A stretch of 64,000 nt of DNA from Pseudomonas fluorescens (GTDB taxonomy: Bacteria; Pseudomonadota; Gammaproteobacteria; Pseudomonadales; Pseudomonadaceae): NCBI RefSeq assembly GCF_902497785.1, contig NZ_CABVHK010000009.1, positions 124,001 to 188,000 of the forward strand. Direction: 5' to 3'. This document shows positions 32,720-40,468 of the stretch, piece by piece. Position 1 is the first letter of the stretch. Each line of letters opens with the position of its first letter. The translations under genes were made by a program, and so were the position numbers. Below the pieces are notes generated by a model. It saw nothing but the letters and a program-made list of their open reading frames with translations, did no database searches and was not told where the DNA came from.

Positions 32720-33844
32720 CTATCCGCCATAGGTCGGATAGTCGGTGTAGCCGACAGCGGTTCCGCCGTACATGCTGGCCGGATCGACCGGGTTCAGCGG
32801 CCAGCCATTGGCAATCCGCTTGGGCAGGTCCGGGTTGGCGATGAACGGACGGCCGAAGGCGACCAGATCGCCCCAGCCCGCCTCGAGCACACGCTTGCCT
32901 CGCTCGGCGGTGTATTTGCCGGCATAGAGGATGCGCCCGCTGAAGACCTCGCGCACCGCGCTGCGGAAGCTTTCCGGCAGCTCCGGTGCGTTTTCCCAAT
33001 CCGCCTCGGCCAGCGACAGGTAAGCGATGCCGACTTCTTCCAGCACCTTGACCGCTTCGACATAGGTCTCGTGTGGGTTTTCTTCGACCAGGCCGAGATA
33101 TACGCGGGCCTCGTCGGTGCTGGCGAACAACGGGGCGAAACGCACGCCGAGCCGGTCTTTACCGACCACCGCGGCCACCGCCTGGGTCACCTCACGGAGG
33201 AAGCGCAGGCGATTTTGCAACGAGCTGCCGTACTCGTCGTCGCGCTGATTGCTGTGCGCGGAAATGAACTGGTTGATCAGATAACCGTTGGCGGAGTGGA
33301 TTTCCACGCCGTCGAAACCGGCGTCGAGGGCGTTGCGAGCGGCCTGTGCATAGAGCTGTACCAGCTCCTTGACCTCGGCGGTGGTCAGTGCACGTGGCAT
33401 CGAAGGCGGCGCCAGGGCGCCGGTGCCGGGACCTGTCTCGATGAATACGCTGACGCCCTCGGCCGGGATCGCCGATGGCGCCACCGGGGCTTCGCCATTG
33501 GGTTGCAACGAGGTGTGCGAGACCCGGCCGACATGCCAGAGCTGAGCGAAGATGGTGCCGCCCTCGGCGTGTACCGCATCGGTCACTTTGCGCCAGCCGA
33601 GGATCTGTTCGGCACTGTGGATGCCCGGGGTCCAGGCGTAGCCCTGGCCGCGCGGCTCGATCTGGGTGCCCTCGGTGACCATGAAGCCGGCACCGGTACG
33701 CTGGCGGTAGTAGGTCGCCATCAGGTCATTGGGAATGTTGCCTGGCTGCGAGCTACGCGAACGGGTCAGCGGCGGCAGGACGATGCGGTTTTTCAGGCTG
33801 TAGGGGCCCAGCGTGGTGCTTTCGAAAAGAATGGAATCTTTCAT
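32720..33844 (-). CDS. nemA: Old Yellow Enzyme-family alkene reductase
   Basis: 374 residues matching the NemA/XenB group: NRIVLPPLTRSRS near 20, FMVTEGTQIEPRGQGY near 55, the catalytic-region IFAQLWHVGRVSH near 100, GFDGVEIHSANGYLINQF near 180 with the His-x-x-Asn substrate pair, and LVAFGRPFIANPDLP near 330. It reduces activated alkenes, nitro-esters or quinones with FMN and NADPH in the cytosol. The upstream region is AT-rich and may be controlled by the adjacent ArsR-type regulator. Symbol given for the closest known group; the exact substrate is unknown. Confidence 0.88.
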   Translation of the reverse strand: MKDSILFESTTLGPYSLKNRIVLPPLTRSRSSQPGNIPNDLMATYYRQRTGAGFMVTEGTQIEPRGQGYAWTPGIHSAEQILGWRKVTDAVHAEGGTIFAQLWHVGRVSHTSLQPNGEAPVAPSAIPAEGVSVFIETGPGTGALAPPSMPRALTTAEVKELVQLYAQAARNALDAGFDGVEIHSANGYLINQFISAHSNQRDDEYGSSLQNRLRFLREVTQAVAAVVGKDRLGVRFAPLFASTDEARVYLGLVEENPHETYVEAVKVLEEVGIAYLSLAEADWENAPELPESFRSAVREVFSGRILYAGKYTAERGKRVLEAGWGDLVAFGRPFIANPDLPKRIANGWPLNPVDPASMYGGTAVGYTDYPTYGG

Positions 33845-33947
33845 GTGTAACTACCTATATATTTGCGTTTGTAGATAAATAGATGCTAGTGCCTGGACAG
33901 GCACCTCTCGAGCGCTCCGTTTAGAACAGGCCGGTGGACGTCCAAGC

Positions 33948-33991
33948 CCAGTCGCGTCCCTGCCGCCGCAAAGCGGCAGGGACGCGACTGG
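33948..33991. repeat. Perfect 19-bp inverted repeat (long hairpin)
   Basis: Arms 33948-33966 and 33973-33991 are perfectly complementary, GC-rich and separated by CGCAAA. It lies 19 bp after the stop of the ABM gene (minus strand) and about 100 bp before the start of the OYE gene. It has no T-run on either side, so it may be a Rho-assisted terminator or RNA-stabilising stem rather than a classic terminator. Confidence 0.7.
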
Positions 33992-34010
33992 AGCGCCTTG
34001 TTGGGTTTGC

Positions 34011-34313
34011 TTAGCCGGGTAGCTTGGCCGCCAGGACGTCAACCTTCTCGATTGACGGCGGTTTGGCAAACAGCTCGGCAGCCTTTGCCATAAGCGCCGC
34101 TGCGACCTTGCCCGAAAGATGAGCCTGCCGACCTGCTTCATCCGGGAAGGCGTCAAAGATGCCAAAGGTGGACGGCCCCAAGCGGATTCCGAACCACGCC
34201 GTAGTGGCTGGCTCTTCCTCCACTATTGGAAGGCCATTCAAGAGAAAGTTCTCTACCTCTTTCTCTTTCCCAGGCTTTGCTTCCAGACGAACGAACAACG
34301 CTACTTTGACCAT
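34011..34313 (-). CDS. Antibiotic-biosynthesis-monooxygenase (ABM) fold protein
   Basis: A 100-residue dimeric alpha-beta ABM module: VKVALFVRLEAKPGKEKEVE at the N-terminus, EEEPATTAWFGIRLGPSTFG in the middle and a final FDAFPDEAGRQAHLSG. Proteins of this size act as quinol monooxygenases or small-molecule binders and often accompany redox-stress genes. AGGAGGTACGTC precedes the start. It lies between a decayed ALDH piece and the long hairpin. Confidence 0.8.
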   Translation of the reverse strand: MVKVALFVRLEAKPGKEKEVENFLLNGLPIVEEEPATTAWFGIRLGPSTFGIFDAFPDEAGRQAHLSGKVAAALMAKAAELFAKPPSIEKVDVLAAKLPG

Positions 34314-34339
34314 GACGTACCTCCTGTTGTTACGACGAC

Positions 34340-34485
34340 ATCACCATGCGTGACGTATTCCAGTAAGCCCAACGCGATATTCGCCGATTTGCCGCCCAGC
34401 TCCAGCGTGGCGGGGATGAAGGGGCAGCGTCGAGTCATTTCCGCAGTCGCGGGAAAGGCGACTCTGCCCTCTCCTGGTCTTTCAC
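34340..34485 (-). pseudogene. Fragment of an aldehyde dehydrogenase gene
   Basis: Minus-strand translation contains PATLELGGKSANI, the ALDH catalytic Glu motif, preceded by a worn NAD-binding stretch (RVAFPATAEMTRRC for the usual VAFTGST.GRR) and followed by unrelated residues. Neither the N-terminal half nor the catalytic Cys region is present. It is a relic between the ABM gene and the quinone oxidoreductase. Confidence 0.65.
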
Positions 34486-34494
34486 GAACTGCCT

Positions 34495-35490
34495 CTACCG
34501 AGATACCGTGACGACGATCTTGCCGAACTGCTGGTTCGATTCCATGTAACGGTGCGCTTCGACGATCTGCTCGAAGGGGAAGGTCTTGGCAATGATCGGC
34601 TTCAGCTGTCCGGCCTCGAGGCCGCGCGTGATAAAGGCTTGCGCAGGCGCCAAGCGTTGCGGATCACCGGTCAGTTCGAACAGCGTGTAGCCGCGCACGC
34701 TCAGGGCCTTGTTCATCGCTACCAAGGCCGGGAACGGCGTCTCCTGACCGCTGAGATTGCCATAGATGAAAAGCAGGCCCTGCTGACTCATCGCTTGCGC
34801 CAGTGTTTCGACTTGCGGCCCCGCGACCGGGTCGAAGGCGATGCGCGCGCCGCGGCCGTCGGTGATCCGCATTACCTCCGCGACCAGGTCCTGCTCCTCG
34901 GTGGCGATCACATGCGCCGCCCCCGCCTCGCGTAGCGCCGCCTCCTTCGCGCGCGTCCGGGTCGTCGCGATCGGAATGGCGCCGACGCTGTTGGCGATCT
35001 GGATCGCGGCCAAGCCGACGCTGCTCGAAGCCGCCGTGATGATCACCGCATCACCGCGCTTGAGTTGGGCAATCTCGATCAGTGCGCCATAGGCGGTCAG
35101 ATACTGCATCCAGATCGCCGCCCCCTTCACCGCGCCGACGCCCGCCGGCCGCTTCAGAACCCCCGTGGCCGGCACGATCGCCTGCTCGGCATAGACGCCA
35201 AACTTGTTCATGGAAAAAGCCGGAATCACGCTGACCGCTTCGCCAACCTCGAAGCCGTGAACGCCGCTGCCCAGCGCCTCGACGATGCCGGAAGCTTCGT
35301 AGCCGAGCCGGGCCGGCAGATGCGTCGGCTCCAGGTACACACCCGAGCGGAACATGGCTTCCGCGCGATTCAGGCCGATCGCCTCGACGCGGATGCGCAG
35401 CTCGCCGGAGCCCGGAGCGCCAACTTCGAGCTCTTCGATCTGCAAGACTTCGGGGCCGCCGATCTGATGAAAACGGACAACACGGGTCAT
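34495..35490 (-). CDS. Quinone oxidoreductase-like MDR protein
   Basis: A 331-residue MDR enzyme: FHQIGGPEVLQIEELEVGAP at the start, LGYEASGIVEALGSGVHGF near 65, IITAASSSVGLAAIQIA near 148 (nucleotide-binding turn with SSSVG in place of AGGVG) and AFDPVAGPQVETLA near 215. Zinc ligands are absent. It should reduce quinones or enones with NADPH. AGGAGACCC lies upstream. Neighbouring OYE, LLM and ABM genes suggest a common role against electrophiles. Confidence 0.87.
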   Translation of the reverse strand: MTRVVRFHQIGGPEVLQIEELEVGAPGSGELRIRVEAIGLNRAEAMFRSGVYLEPTHLPARLGYEASGIVEALGSGVHGFEVGEAVSVIPAFSMNKFGVYAEQAIVPATGVLKRPAGVGAVKGAAIWMQYLTAYGALIEIAQLKRGDAVIITAASSSVGLAAIQIANSVGAIPIATTRTRAKEAALREAGAAHVIATEEQDLVAEVMRITDGRGARIAFDPVAGPQVETLAQAMSQQGLLFIYGNLSGQETPFPALVAMNKALSVRGYTLFELTGDPQRLAPAQAFITRGLEAGQLKPIIAKTFPFEQIVEAHRYMESNQQFGKIVVTVSR

Positions 35491-35779
35491 TTTGGGTCTC
35501 CTTCTATTGAGGGATGGGAGCAGCGAGCCAGCCCTTGGCTGGCGCAGGTTAGCCGCCCCGCGCGTTACAACGTCGCTTCGGTCTGTGTGTCCGGTGCGTG
35601 GCTACTTCACGGACATGCAAATGCTATTCGCCATATATAGATTTGTAAATATGTAATTTTAATAATTTTATGCCCGTCCCTGCTCCCCCTATCTACGCTG
35701 CCTATGAACTCTCCCTGTCGAAAAAAATGCTGCCATCCGCTAAGTGCGCCACGGCGTGGTTCGCTCTTCGCCGGTCATC
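35491..35779. promoter_or_regulatory. Upstream region of the quinone oxidoreductase gene
   Basis: It holds a short hairpin (GCCAGCC 35527-35533 / GGCTGGC 35537-35543) and, at about 35630-35665, an AT-rich segment with ATATATAGATTTG resembling the palindrome ahead of the LLM gene. Nothing coding is recognisable until the nhaA fragment. Confidence 0.4.
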
Positions 35780-35908
35780 TGGGTCGCCTATGTAATCATG
35801 CCGTTATTTGCGCTCGCCAATGCCGGCGTAAGCCTTGATGGCGTCAATCTGGCCAATGAAGGCTCTTTGACGGTCATGCTCGGTGTGTCGTTGGCACTGC
35901 TCCTGGGC
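35780..35908 (+). pseudogene. Internal fragment of nhaA (Na+/H+ antiporter)
   Basis: The translation [19 protein letters not shown] followed by [12 protein letters not shown] matches the well-conserved region around NhaA transmembrane segments 9-10. Sequence before and after is unrelated in this frame, so only about 43 codons remain. Confidence 0.75.
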
Positions 35909-36005
35909 GCAAGAGCGCCAGCTATTCAGCCCAGCAGGTTTGCCTCACTCGGACGGCCGGGTACCTGGCAAACCTTCGGCTACTTTCATGCACGAAGGCA
36001 AACGC

Positions 36006-36215
36006 ATGACAAACACCCACACTGACCACCACAGCCCGTGGTCTGTCTTTCTCATCTTTCTGCGCCTTGGACTGAGCTCCTTCGGCGGCCCCATCGTGCA
36101 CTTAGGCTATTTCCGTGACGAGTTCGTCACACGACGGCGCTGGTTGTCCGAACGCAGTTATGCAGACTTGTTGGCACTGTGCCAATTCCTGCCAGGGCCT
36201 GCAAGCAGTCAGATC
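36006..36215 (+). pseudogene. Truncated chrA (chromate transporter), N-terminal part
   Basis: From the ATG at 36006 the frame reads a ChrA N-terminus: FLIFLRLGLSSFGGPIVHLG, FRDEFVTRRRWLSERSYADL and CQFLPGPASSQI. The homology ends at about 36215, where the frame passes into an integrase fragment and stops at 36266. Full-length ChrA is about 400-450 residues; here about 70 are left. Confidence 0.8.
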
Positions 36216-36349
36216 TGGATGTTATCGATCGGTGCCAAAACCATGTACTGGCCGGATCTCGGGTGAGACGTCACTACCTGTATCATGATTACGCCGAAGA
36301 AAAGAAGCGCGCTTGGAACCTGCTGGGTGATCGACCCAGTGCAGTTTTG
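36212..36349 (+). pseudogene. C-terminal fragment of a phage-type tyrosine integrase
   Basis: In frame 2 the translation DVIDRCQNHVLAG followed by HYLYHDYAEEKKRAWNLLG matches the end of P4/phage-like tyrosine recombinases: the C-terminal 'lNH' segment and the tyrosine-containing Y-x-x-H-x-Y-x-x-E-K helix. It begins precisely where chrA stops, which suggests a joint created by deletion or insertion. Confidence 0.6.
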
Positions 36350-36470
36350 TCCTCCACTTACGATCATCAACCGACCGAATCAATGATGTCTTTTCCAGCG
36401 TACGCCGCCACTGGATCACTACCACTTTCATAAGCCGGCATCATTAGTGCTGAGTTCTCATAGATTCGTA

Positions 36471-36724
36471 GATTACGTCCATGCAGCGACCCAGCACTTC
36501 ATTAAACAACCAGCGAAAGAGATCGCTGTCGCGAAAACGGCCGTGTGGATTTTTAAAACGTCGAATGATTGGGTATTTCATCTTCAAGGCTCAACCGGCA
36601 GAACCAGCGATACGCCATATTCAATGGGCCTTCGCACAATCGCGGCTCTGAGCGAATGCCGTAGCAATAGCCCACGTCCAGCATGCAGATCATCAGTTCA
36701 AGATCAATCGACGGACGGACGGCC
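36471..36724 (-). mobile_element. Remnant of an IS1182-family transposase
   Basis: The minus strand reads PSVDLELMICMLDVGYCYGI, then LNMAYRWFCRLSLEDEIPNH, then after a frameshift at about 36557 KNPHGRFRDSDLFRWLF. These are the N-terminal blocks of IS1182/IS5-related DDE transposases. No catalytic part and no terminal inverted repeats could be found, so it is a dead fragment. Confidence 0.75.
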
Positions 36725-37071
36725 TATCTAGCTATAGAAATCCGCGAGAAGCGGACATCTAGCGTGAAATCCACGACTGCCATTCTTGGGTCGTGTTTCC
36801 CCCGGAACTCGTACCAGAGCCAGTCAAAACTTTGTGGGATAACACATCCAGACAGTGCTCACAGTTTCCTTGGGTGTCCCAGGATCGCGCGTGGATATCG
36901 ACTGTACTGACCGTGCTAACAAGCAAGGTCAAGCTCCTGCAAAACCTTCCCCCCACTAAGTAGTGGGGTGCAGCCGCGAGGGGGGGGGCTGAGCAGAAGA
37001 CCCACAGTGACCGCGCACGGGTCCTGGGGTTAAGCCTGATGTTGGCACGCAGGGCTGGGGCGAACGCAACG
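36725..37071. other. Gene-free stretch with a CCCCACTA/TAGTGGGG palindrome
   Basis: This is about 350 bp between the transposase scrap and the porin gene without a recognisable gene. A perfect palindrome with 8-bp arms (36951-36958 and 36961-36968) and a run of nine G (36979-36988 region) are the only notable structures. The palindrome could help end transcription of the leftward porin gene. Confidence 0.4.
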
Positions 37072-38334
37072 CTATAGGAGCTTCCAGGTATAACTGAGGA
37101 CGACGCGATACTCGTCAATATCAGTTCTGTAATTAGACCGCGCTACCGCGTCGCGAAGCCTGATGCCGAATCCCTTGACAGGCCCGCTCTGGAAAACATA
37201 AGACATATCGATATCGCGTTCGCTGTCTTTACCTTCATAGCCGCGCCCTGTCTCAACGTTGTTCCCCACGACGTATCTAGTCGAAAACAGCAGGCCCGGT
37301 ACCCCCACCGCCGCAAAGTCATAGTCGTAACGCACCTGATAAGACACCTCGTCTTGTGATGAAAAGTCATAAGTGGGCAGTTCATTGGCCAAGGGCGCAA
37401 TATTGGCGAACACCCGGGGGAACGCGGTGTCACCGTACATTCTTTGGTACCCTACGGTCACAGCATGCCCGGACCTTGCCACCCCGAGTGTGCCATACAG
37501 AGCGCGGTTATCGACCTTCCCGATTAGGTGATCACCATCTTCAACAGCATCATACTGTGCCAACGTACCGCTTAGTGACCAACGCCCCACTAACTGCTTA
37601 TGCTTAATGCCAACATAACTCTGCCGGTAAATGTCCTCCAGTTGGGCGTACCAACCACTGACGGTGGTACGTGACTCATTAAAACTATAGTCACCCCCCA
37701 TATAATTAAAGGCATCACTGGGCGACGCGCGTTGCGGGATATAGCCCAACATGGCGATCAATTTTTCGTCCCCGGCTTCATTTCGAAGGCTAGTCGATTT
37801 GATACGCCCGCCTTGAAGGGTCAGTCCAGCAAGTTCGCTACTGGAAAAGGAGACACCCTGATAGGATGGTGGAAGCAACCGAATGTCGCTGAAGGGCAAC
37901 ACGGGAATGTCGGGTTGAAGTTCACCCAGTCTCAGCTCGGTTTTAGAAAACCTGGCTTTTAAGGTTGGCCCCAAACGACTGTAATCGTCGGCAGGGGCCC
38001 CGCTATCCTTGATAGACAGCAAGCCCGTCCCTACCCGCCCACGGCCACTATCGAGTTTGAGACCCAAGGTGGCAACAGCATCGATACCAAACCCAACAGT
38101 ACCTGGGGTATAACCGGATTTGAAATTAAGAATGAAGCCTTGAGCCCACTCTTCAGCCTTGGGTTTCTCGGTCCCACGAATATCTAAGTAGTTGCGTTGA
38201 AAGTAGTAATTTCTGGCTTGCAGTGTAGCGGTTGAATCTTTAAAAAAATCCGAATCCTCAGCCCATGCCAAGCCCGGCGCACAAAAATACAGTAACGCCG
38301 GCCACACGAGTGGCGCGCAATTTTTGTTGTTCAC
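37072..38334 (-). CDS. OprD-family outer-membrane porin
   Basis: 420 residues with a signal peptide (residues 1-25, ending GLAWA) and the OprD pattern: FFKDSTATLQARNYYFQRNY at the mature N-terminus, EWAQGFILNFKSGYTPGTVG near 65, and a C-terminal strand ending YTWKLL. It is an 18-strand barrel type that admits small carboxylates and aromatic acids. Its position ahead of 3-hydroxybenzoate and gentisate genes suggests uptake of hydroxybenzoates. The long upstream gap (104 bp) may contain its own promoter. Confidence 0.87.
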   Translation of the reverse strand: MNNKNCAPLVWPALLYFCAPGLAWAEDSDFFKDSTATLQARNYYFQRNYLDIRGTEKPKAEEWAQGFILNFKSGYTPGTVGFGIDAVATLGLKLDSGRGRVGTGLLSIKDSGAPADDYSRLGPTLKARFSKTELRLGELQPDIPVLPFSDIRLLPPSYQGVSFSSSELAGLTLQGGRIKSTSLRNEAGDEKLIAMLGYIPQRASPSDAFNYMGGDYSFNESRTTVSGWYAQLEDIYRQSYVGIKHKQLVGRWSLSGTLAQYDAVEDGDHLIGKVDNRALYGTLGVARSGHAVTVGYQRMYGDTAFPRVFANIAPLANELPTYDFSSQDEVSYQVRYDYDFAAVGVPGLLFSTRYVVGNNVETGRGYEGKDSERDIDMSYVFQSGPVKGFGIRLRDAVARSNYRTDIDEYRVVLSYTWKLL

Positions 38335-38438
38335 GATTTCACCCTTTTTATTTTTATAGAATGATCATTGCGTGCAGCTGAAAGCGACGATCAACCCGGC
38401 AACTGAGCACCGTTGAATAATTGATCGTCACTGGATTT

Positions 38439-39614
38439 CTAAATTACCGCGTCATACAACCAAGAGAGACCGGCATACGCCTGTTCAGGAGTACGGGTGC
38501 CGAGCATGTTGTTACGTAGTTCGGCCGCAACTCCCTCGGCGTGGTAGAACTCACCATGAACACGTGCCATGACCTGACAACGGCCCGTGCGAAGGTATCG
38601 GCGAGCCTGATAGGCTTTAAAAGCCGACTCAAAATCACCCTGACACTTTTCGATCTCCTGTGCGAGTACGACGCCATCCTCCATCGCCATACACGCCCCT
38701 TGTGCAAGGTATTGCAACATGGGATGCGCTGCATCGCCCAGAAGTGTGGTACGTCCCTGACTCCAGTTTTTCACGGGTTCACGATCGCACAATACCCACA
38801 TCCGCCAGCTTTCAATTTTGGACAGGAGCGTTTGTACGGTGTCACACGTGCCGGCAAACCGACGGCGTAATTCTTCAGGGTCGCCCTCGGTGTTCCAACC
38901 CTCTACATAGCGGTCGCTGTGGAAGACTGCCACCAGGTTGAATAGTTTTCCACCTCGAAGCGGGTACTGGACCAGGTGGGACTTTGGCCCCCCCCAAAGA
39001 ATCATCGAGTTGCGTCGAAACTCAAGCGGCACGTCCTCAATGGGCAACACCGCCCGGTACGCAATGTGCCCGGAGACCACAGGCGCACCGTCACCGACAA
39101 TTTTCTCTCTGACTTTCGACCACAATCCATCTGCGCCAATCAGTGCGCAACCCCGAATGGTTTCACCTTGGTCAGTGGTCACGCATACGGACAGGCCATC
39201 ATCTTCGTAGCCCACCACTTTTGTGGCGATCCTGAATTCGACATCAGCGGACTCGCGACACGCGGCCAGAAGAACCGAATGCAGGTCCGCACGATGCACC
39301 AAGGCGTAGGGATACTTGAAACGTTCCCGAAACGCTGCGCCTGTCGGGATGGTGGTAACCATCTCAGCGCTGACACTGTCCATGAAGATCAAATCATCGG
39401 GTAACACGGTCAGTTCGCGTACTTGATCAGCAACGCCGAGCGTCTCCAACACGCGAAAACCGTTAGGGCCCACCTGGATCCCCGCACCGACTTCGCGAAA
39501 CTCTTCGGCCTGTTCGATCAAGAGCGTTTTGAAGCCCTTATGTGAGAGTGCCAGCGCTGCTGCCAGACCACCAATGCCCCCCCCAATGATTACAATTGGA
39601 TCTTGTAGGCTCAT
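38439..39614 (-). CDS. 3-Hydroxybenzoate 6-hydroxylase-like FAD monooxygenase
   Basis: 391 residues of the class A flavoprotein hydroxylases: IVIIGGGIGGLAAALALSHK (FAD dinucleotide fold) at the N-terminus, VHRADLHSVLLAACR near 108, and TTLLGDAAHPMLQYLAQGAC (GD motif) near 300. Its length and the GAGIQVGPNGFRVLETLG stretch match the 3-hydroxybenzoate 6-hydroxylase/salicylate 5-hydroxylase-like group, which hydroxylates para to the existing hydroxyl to give gentisate. The gentisate dioxygenase two genes away supports this. Its start overlaps the FAH gene end by 4 bp (ATGA). Confidence 0.83.
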   Translation of the reverse strand: MSLQDPIVIIGGGIGGLAAALALSHKGFKTLLIEQAEEFREVGAGIQVGPNGFRVLETLGVADQVRELTVLPDDLIFMDSVSAEMVTTIPTGAAFRERFKYPYALVHRADLHSVLLAACRESADVEFRIATKVVGYEDDGLSVCVTTDQGETIRGCALIGADGLWSKVREKIVGDGAPVVSGHIAYRAVLPIEDVPLEFRRNSMILWGGPKSHLVQYPLRGGKLFNLVAVFHSDRYVEGWNTEGDPEELRRRFAGTCDTVQTLLSKIESWRMWVLCDREPVKNWSQGRTTLLGDAAHPMLQYLAQGACMAMEDGVVLAQEIEKCQGDFESAFKAYQARRYLRTGRCQVMARVHGEFYHAEGVAAELRNNMLGTRTPEQAYAGLSWLYDAVI

Positions 39615-40468
39615 GACGACACGACCTCGACAACAATTTCACCAATCCCTTCAATTCGTGCTTTGATCTGATCACCGTGAACAATGGGACCCACACCTTC
39701 GGGCGTTCCGGTGTACAACAAATCACCCGGCTCAAGTGTGTAATAGGTCGAGGCGAATTCGATCAGCTCTGCCACGTTCATGATCAAATCCCGAGTATTG
39801 GCGTGCTGGCGTTTCTCACCATTAACCTCCAGCAGCAACTCCAAGCCCTGTGGGTCGCTGAGCTCATCAGCCGTGACAAGCCATGGCCCCAACACCGAGT
39901 AAGTGTCCAACGATTTGCGCAAGCTTCGCTCTTCAGGCCCGCGGATCGTGATGTCCAGGCCAATGCTGTATCCGGCAACATAGGCCAGTGCGTCTTTCGC
40001 CTTCACATCCTTGGCACGCTTGCCAATAACAGCGACTAGCTCGATTTCGTGATCGGTACGGCGCTCTGGAAGATTAATCACAATCGGTTTACTGACACCG
40101 ATCAGCGAGCTGGTAGCTTTCAGGAAGAGGCCCGTCTCCTGGATTTTTCGGACATTGGCACGTGTAAACGTCTCCGTGTCTGCGATGGCTTCATCAAGGT
40201 GAGCTTGATAGTTGACAGGCGCAGCCACAATTTTGCCTGGGTTACCGACGGGGCTAAGCAGCTCGACATCGCTTAACTTGAAGACCGCTGCGCTTCCCTT
40301 GGCAAGCGAGATTTCGGGGCGTAGCTCGGCCAGGTTAGCGATCAGCAGGTCATGGCGCGGAAACGGATAACGGGCAGGTGACAAAATACGCAGTGCTTGG
40401 GAAACGTCATAGACAATGTCGCCCTCAATCAGGCCCAAACGGTTATCGTTAAACAGACAAATTTTCAT
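39611..40468 (-). CDS. FAH-family hydrolase, probable maleylpyruvate or fumarylpyruvate hydrolase
   Basis: A 285-residue fumarylacetoacetate-hydrolase-family enzyme. Metal-binding acids lie in RRTDHEIELVAVIGKRAKDV near 140-160 and in GYSIGLDITIRGPEERSLRK near 185; LEPGDLLYTGTPEGVGPI near 250 is the closing signature. In the gentisate pathway this family cleaves the ring-opened product to pyruvate plus fumarate or maleate. No glutathione-dependent maleylpyruvate isomerase is present, so direct maleylpyruvate hydrolysis, as described for HbzF of Pseudomonas alcaligenes, is the better guess. AGGAGAAAAACC precedes the ATG at 40468, which overlaps the gentisate dioxygenase stop. Confidence 0.82.
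   Translation of the reverse strand: MKICLFNDNRLGLIEGDIVYDVSQALRILSPARYPFPRHDLLIANLAELRPEISLAKGSAAVFKLSDVELLSPVGNPGKIVAAPVNYQAHLDEAIADTETFTRANVRKIQETGLFLKATSSLIGVSKPIVINLPERRTDHEIELVAVIGKRAKDVKAKDALAYVAGYSIGLDITIRGPEERSLRKSLDTYSVLGPWLVTADELSDPQGLELLLEVNGEKRQHANTRDLIMNVAELIEFASTYYTLEPGDLLYTGTPEGVGPIVHGDQIKARIEGIGEIVVEVVSS

Noticed and set aside
33948..34020. Integron attC-like site suggested by GTTGGGT next to the long hairpin
   Set aside because: The matching RYYYAAC box on the other side is missing and the stem is perfectly paired, unlike attC sites.
36725..37071. Short plus-strand frame reading WVVFPPELVPEPVKTLW
   Set aside because: No start codon or family match; it is within decayed DNA and could be chance.
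39611..40468. FAH gene as homogentisate-pathway fumarylacetoacetase
   Set aside because: Too short (285 residues against more than 400) and coupled to gentisate dioxygenase rather than to homogentisate genes.
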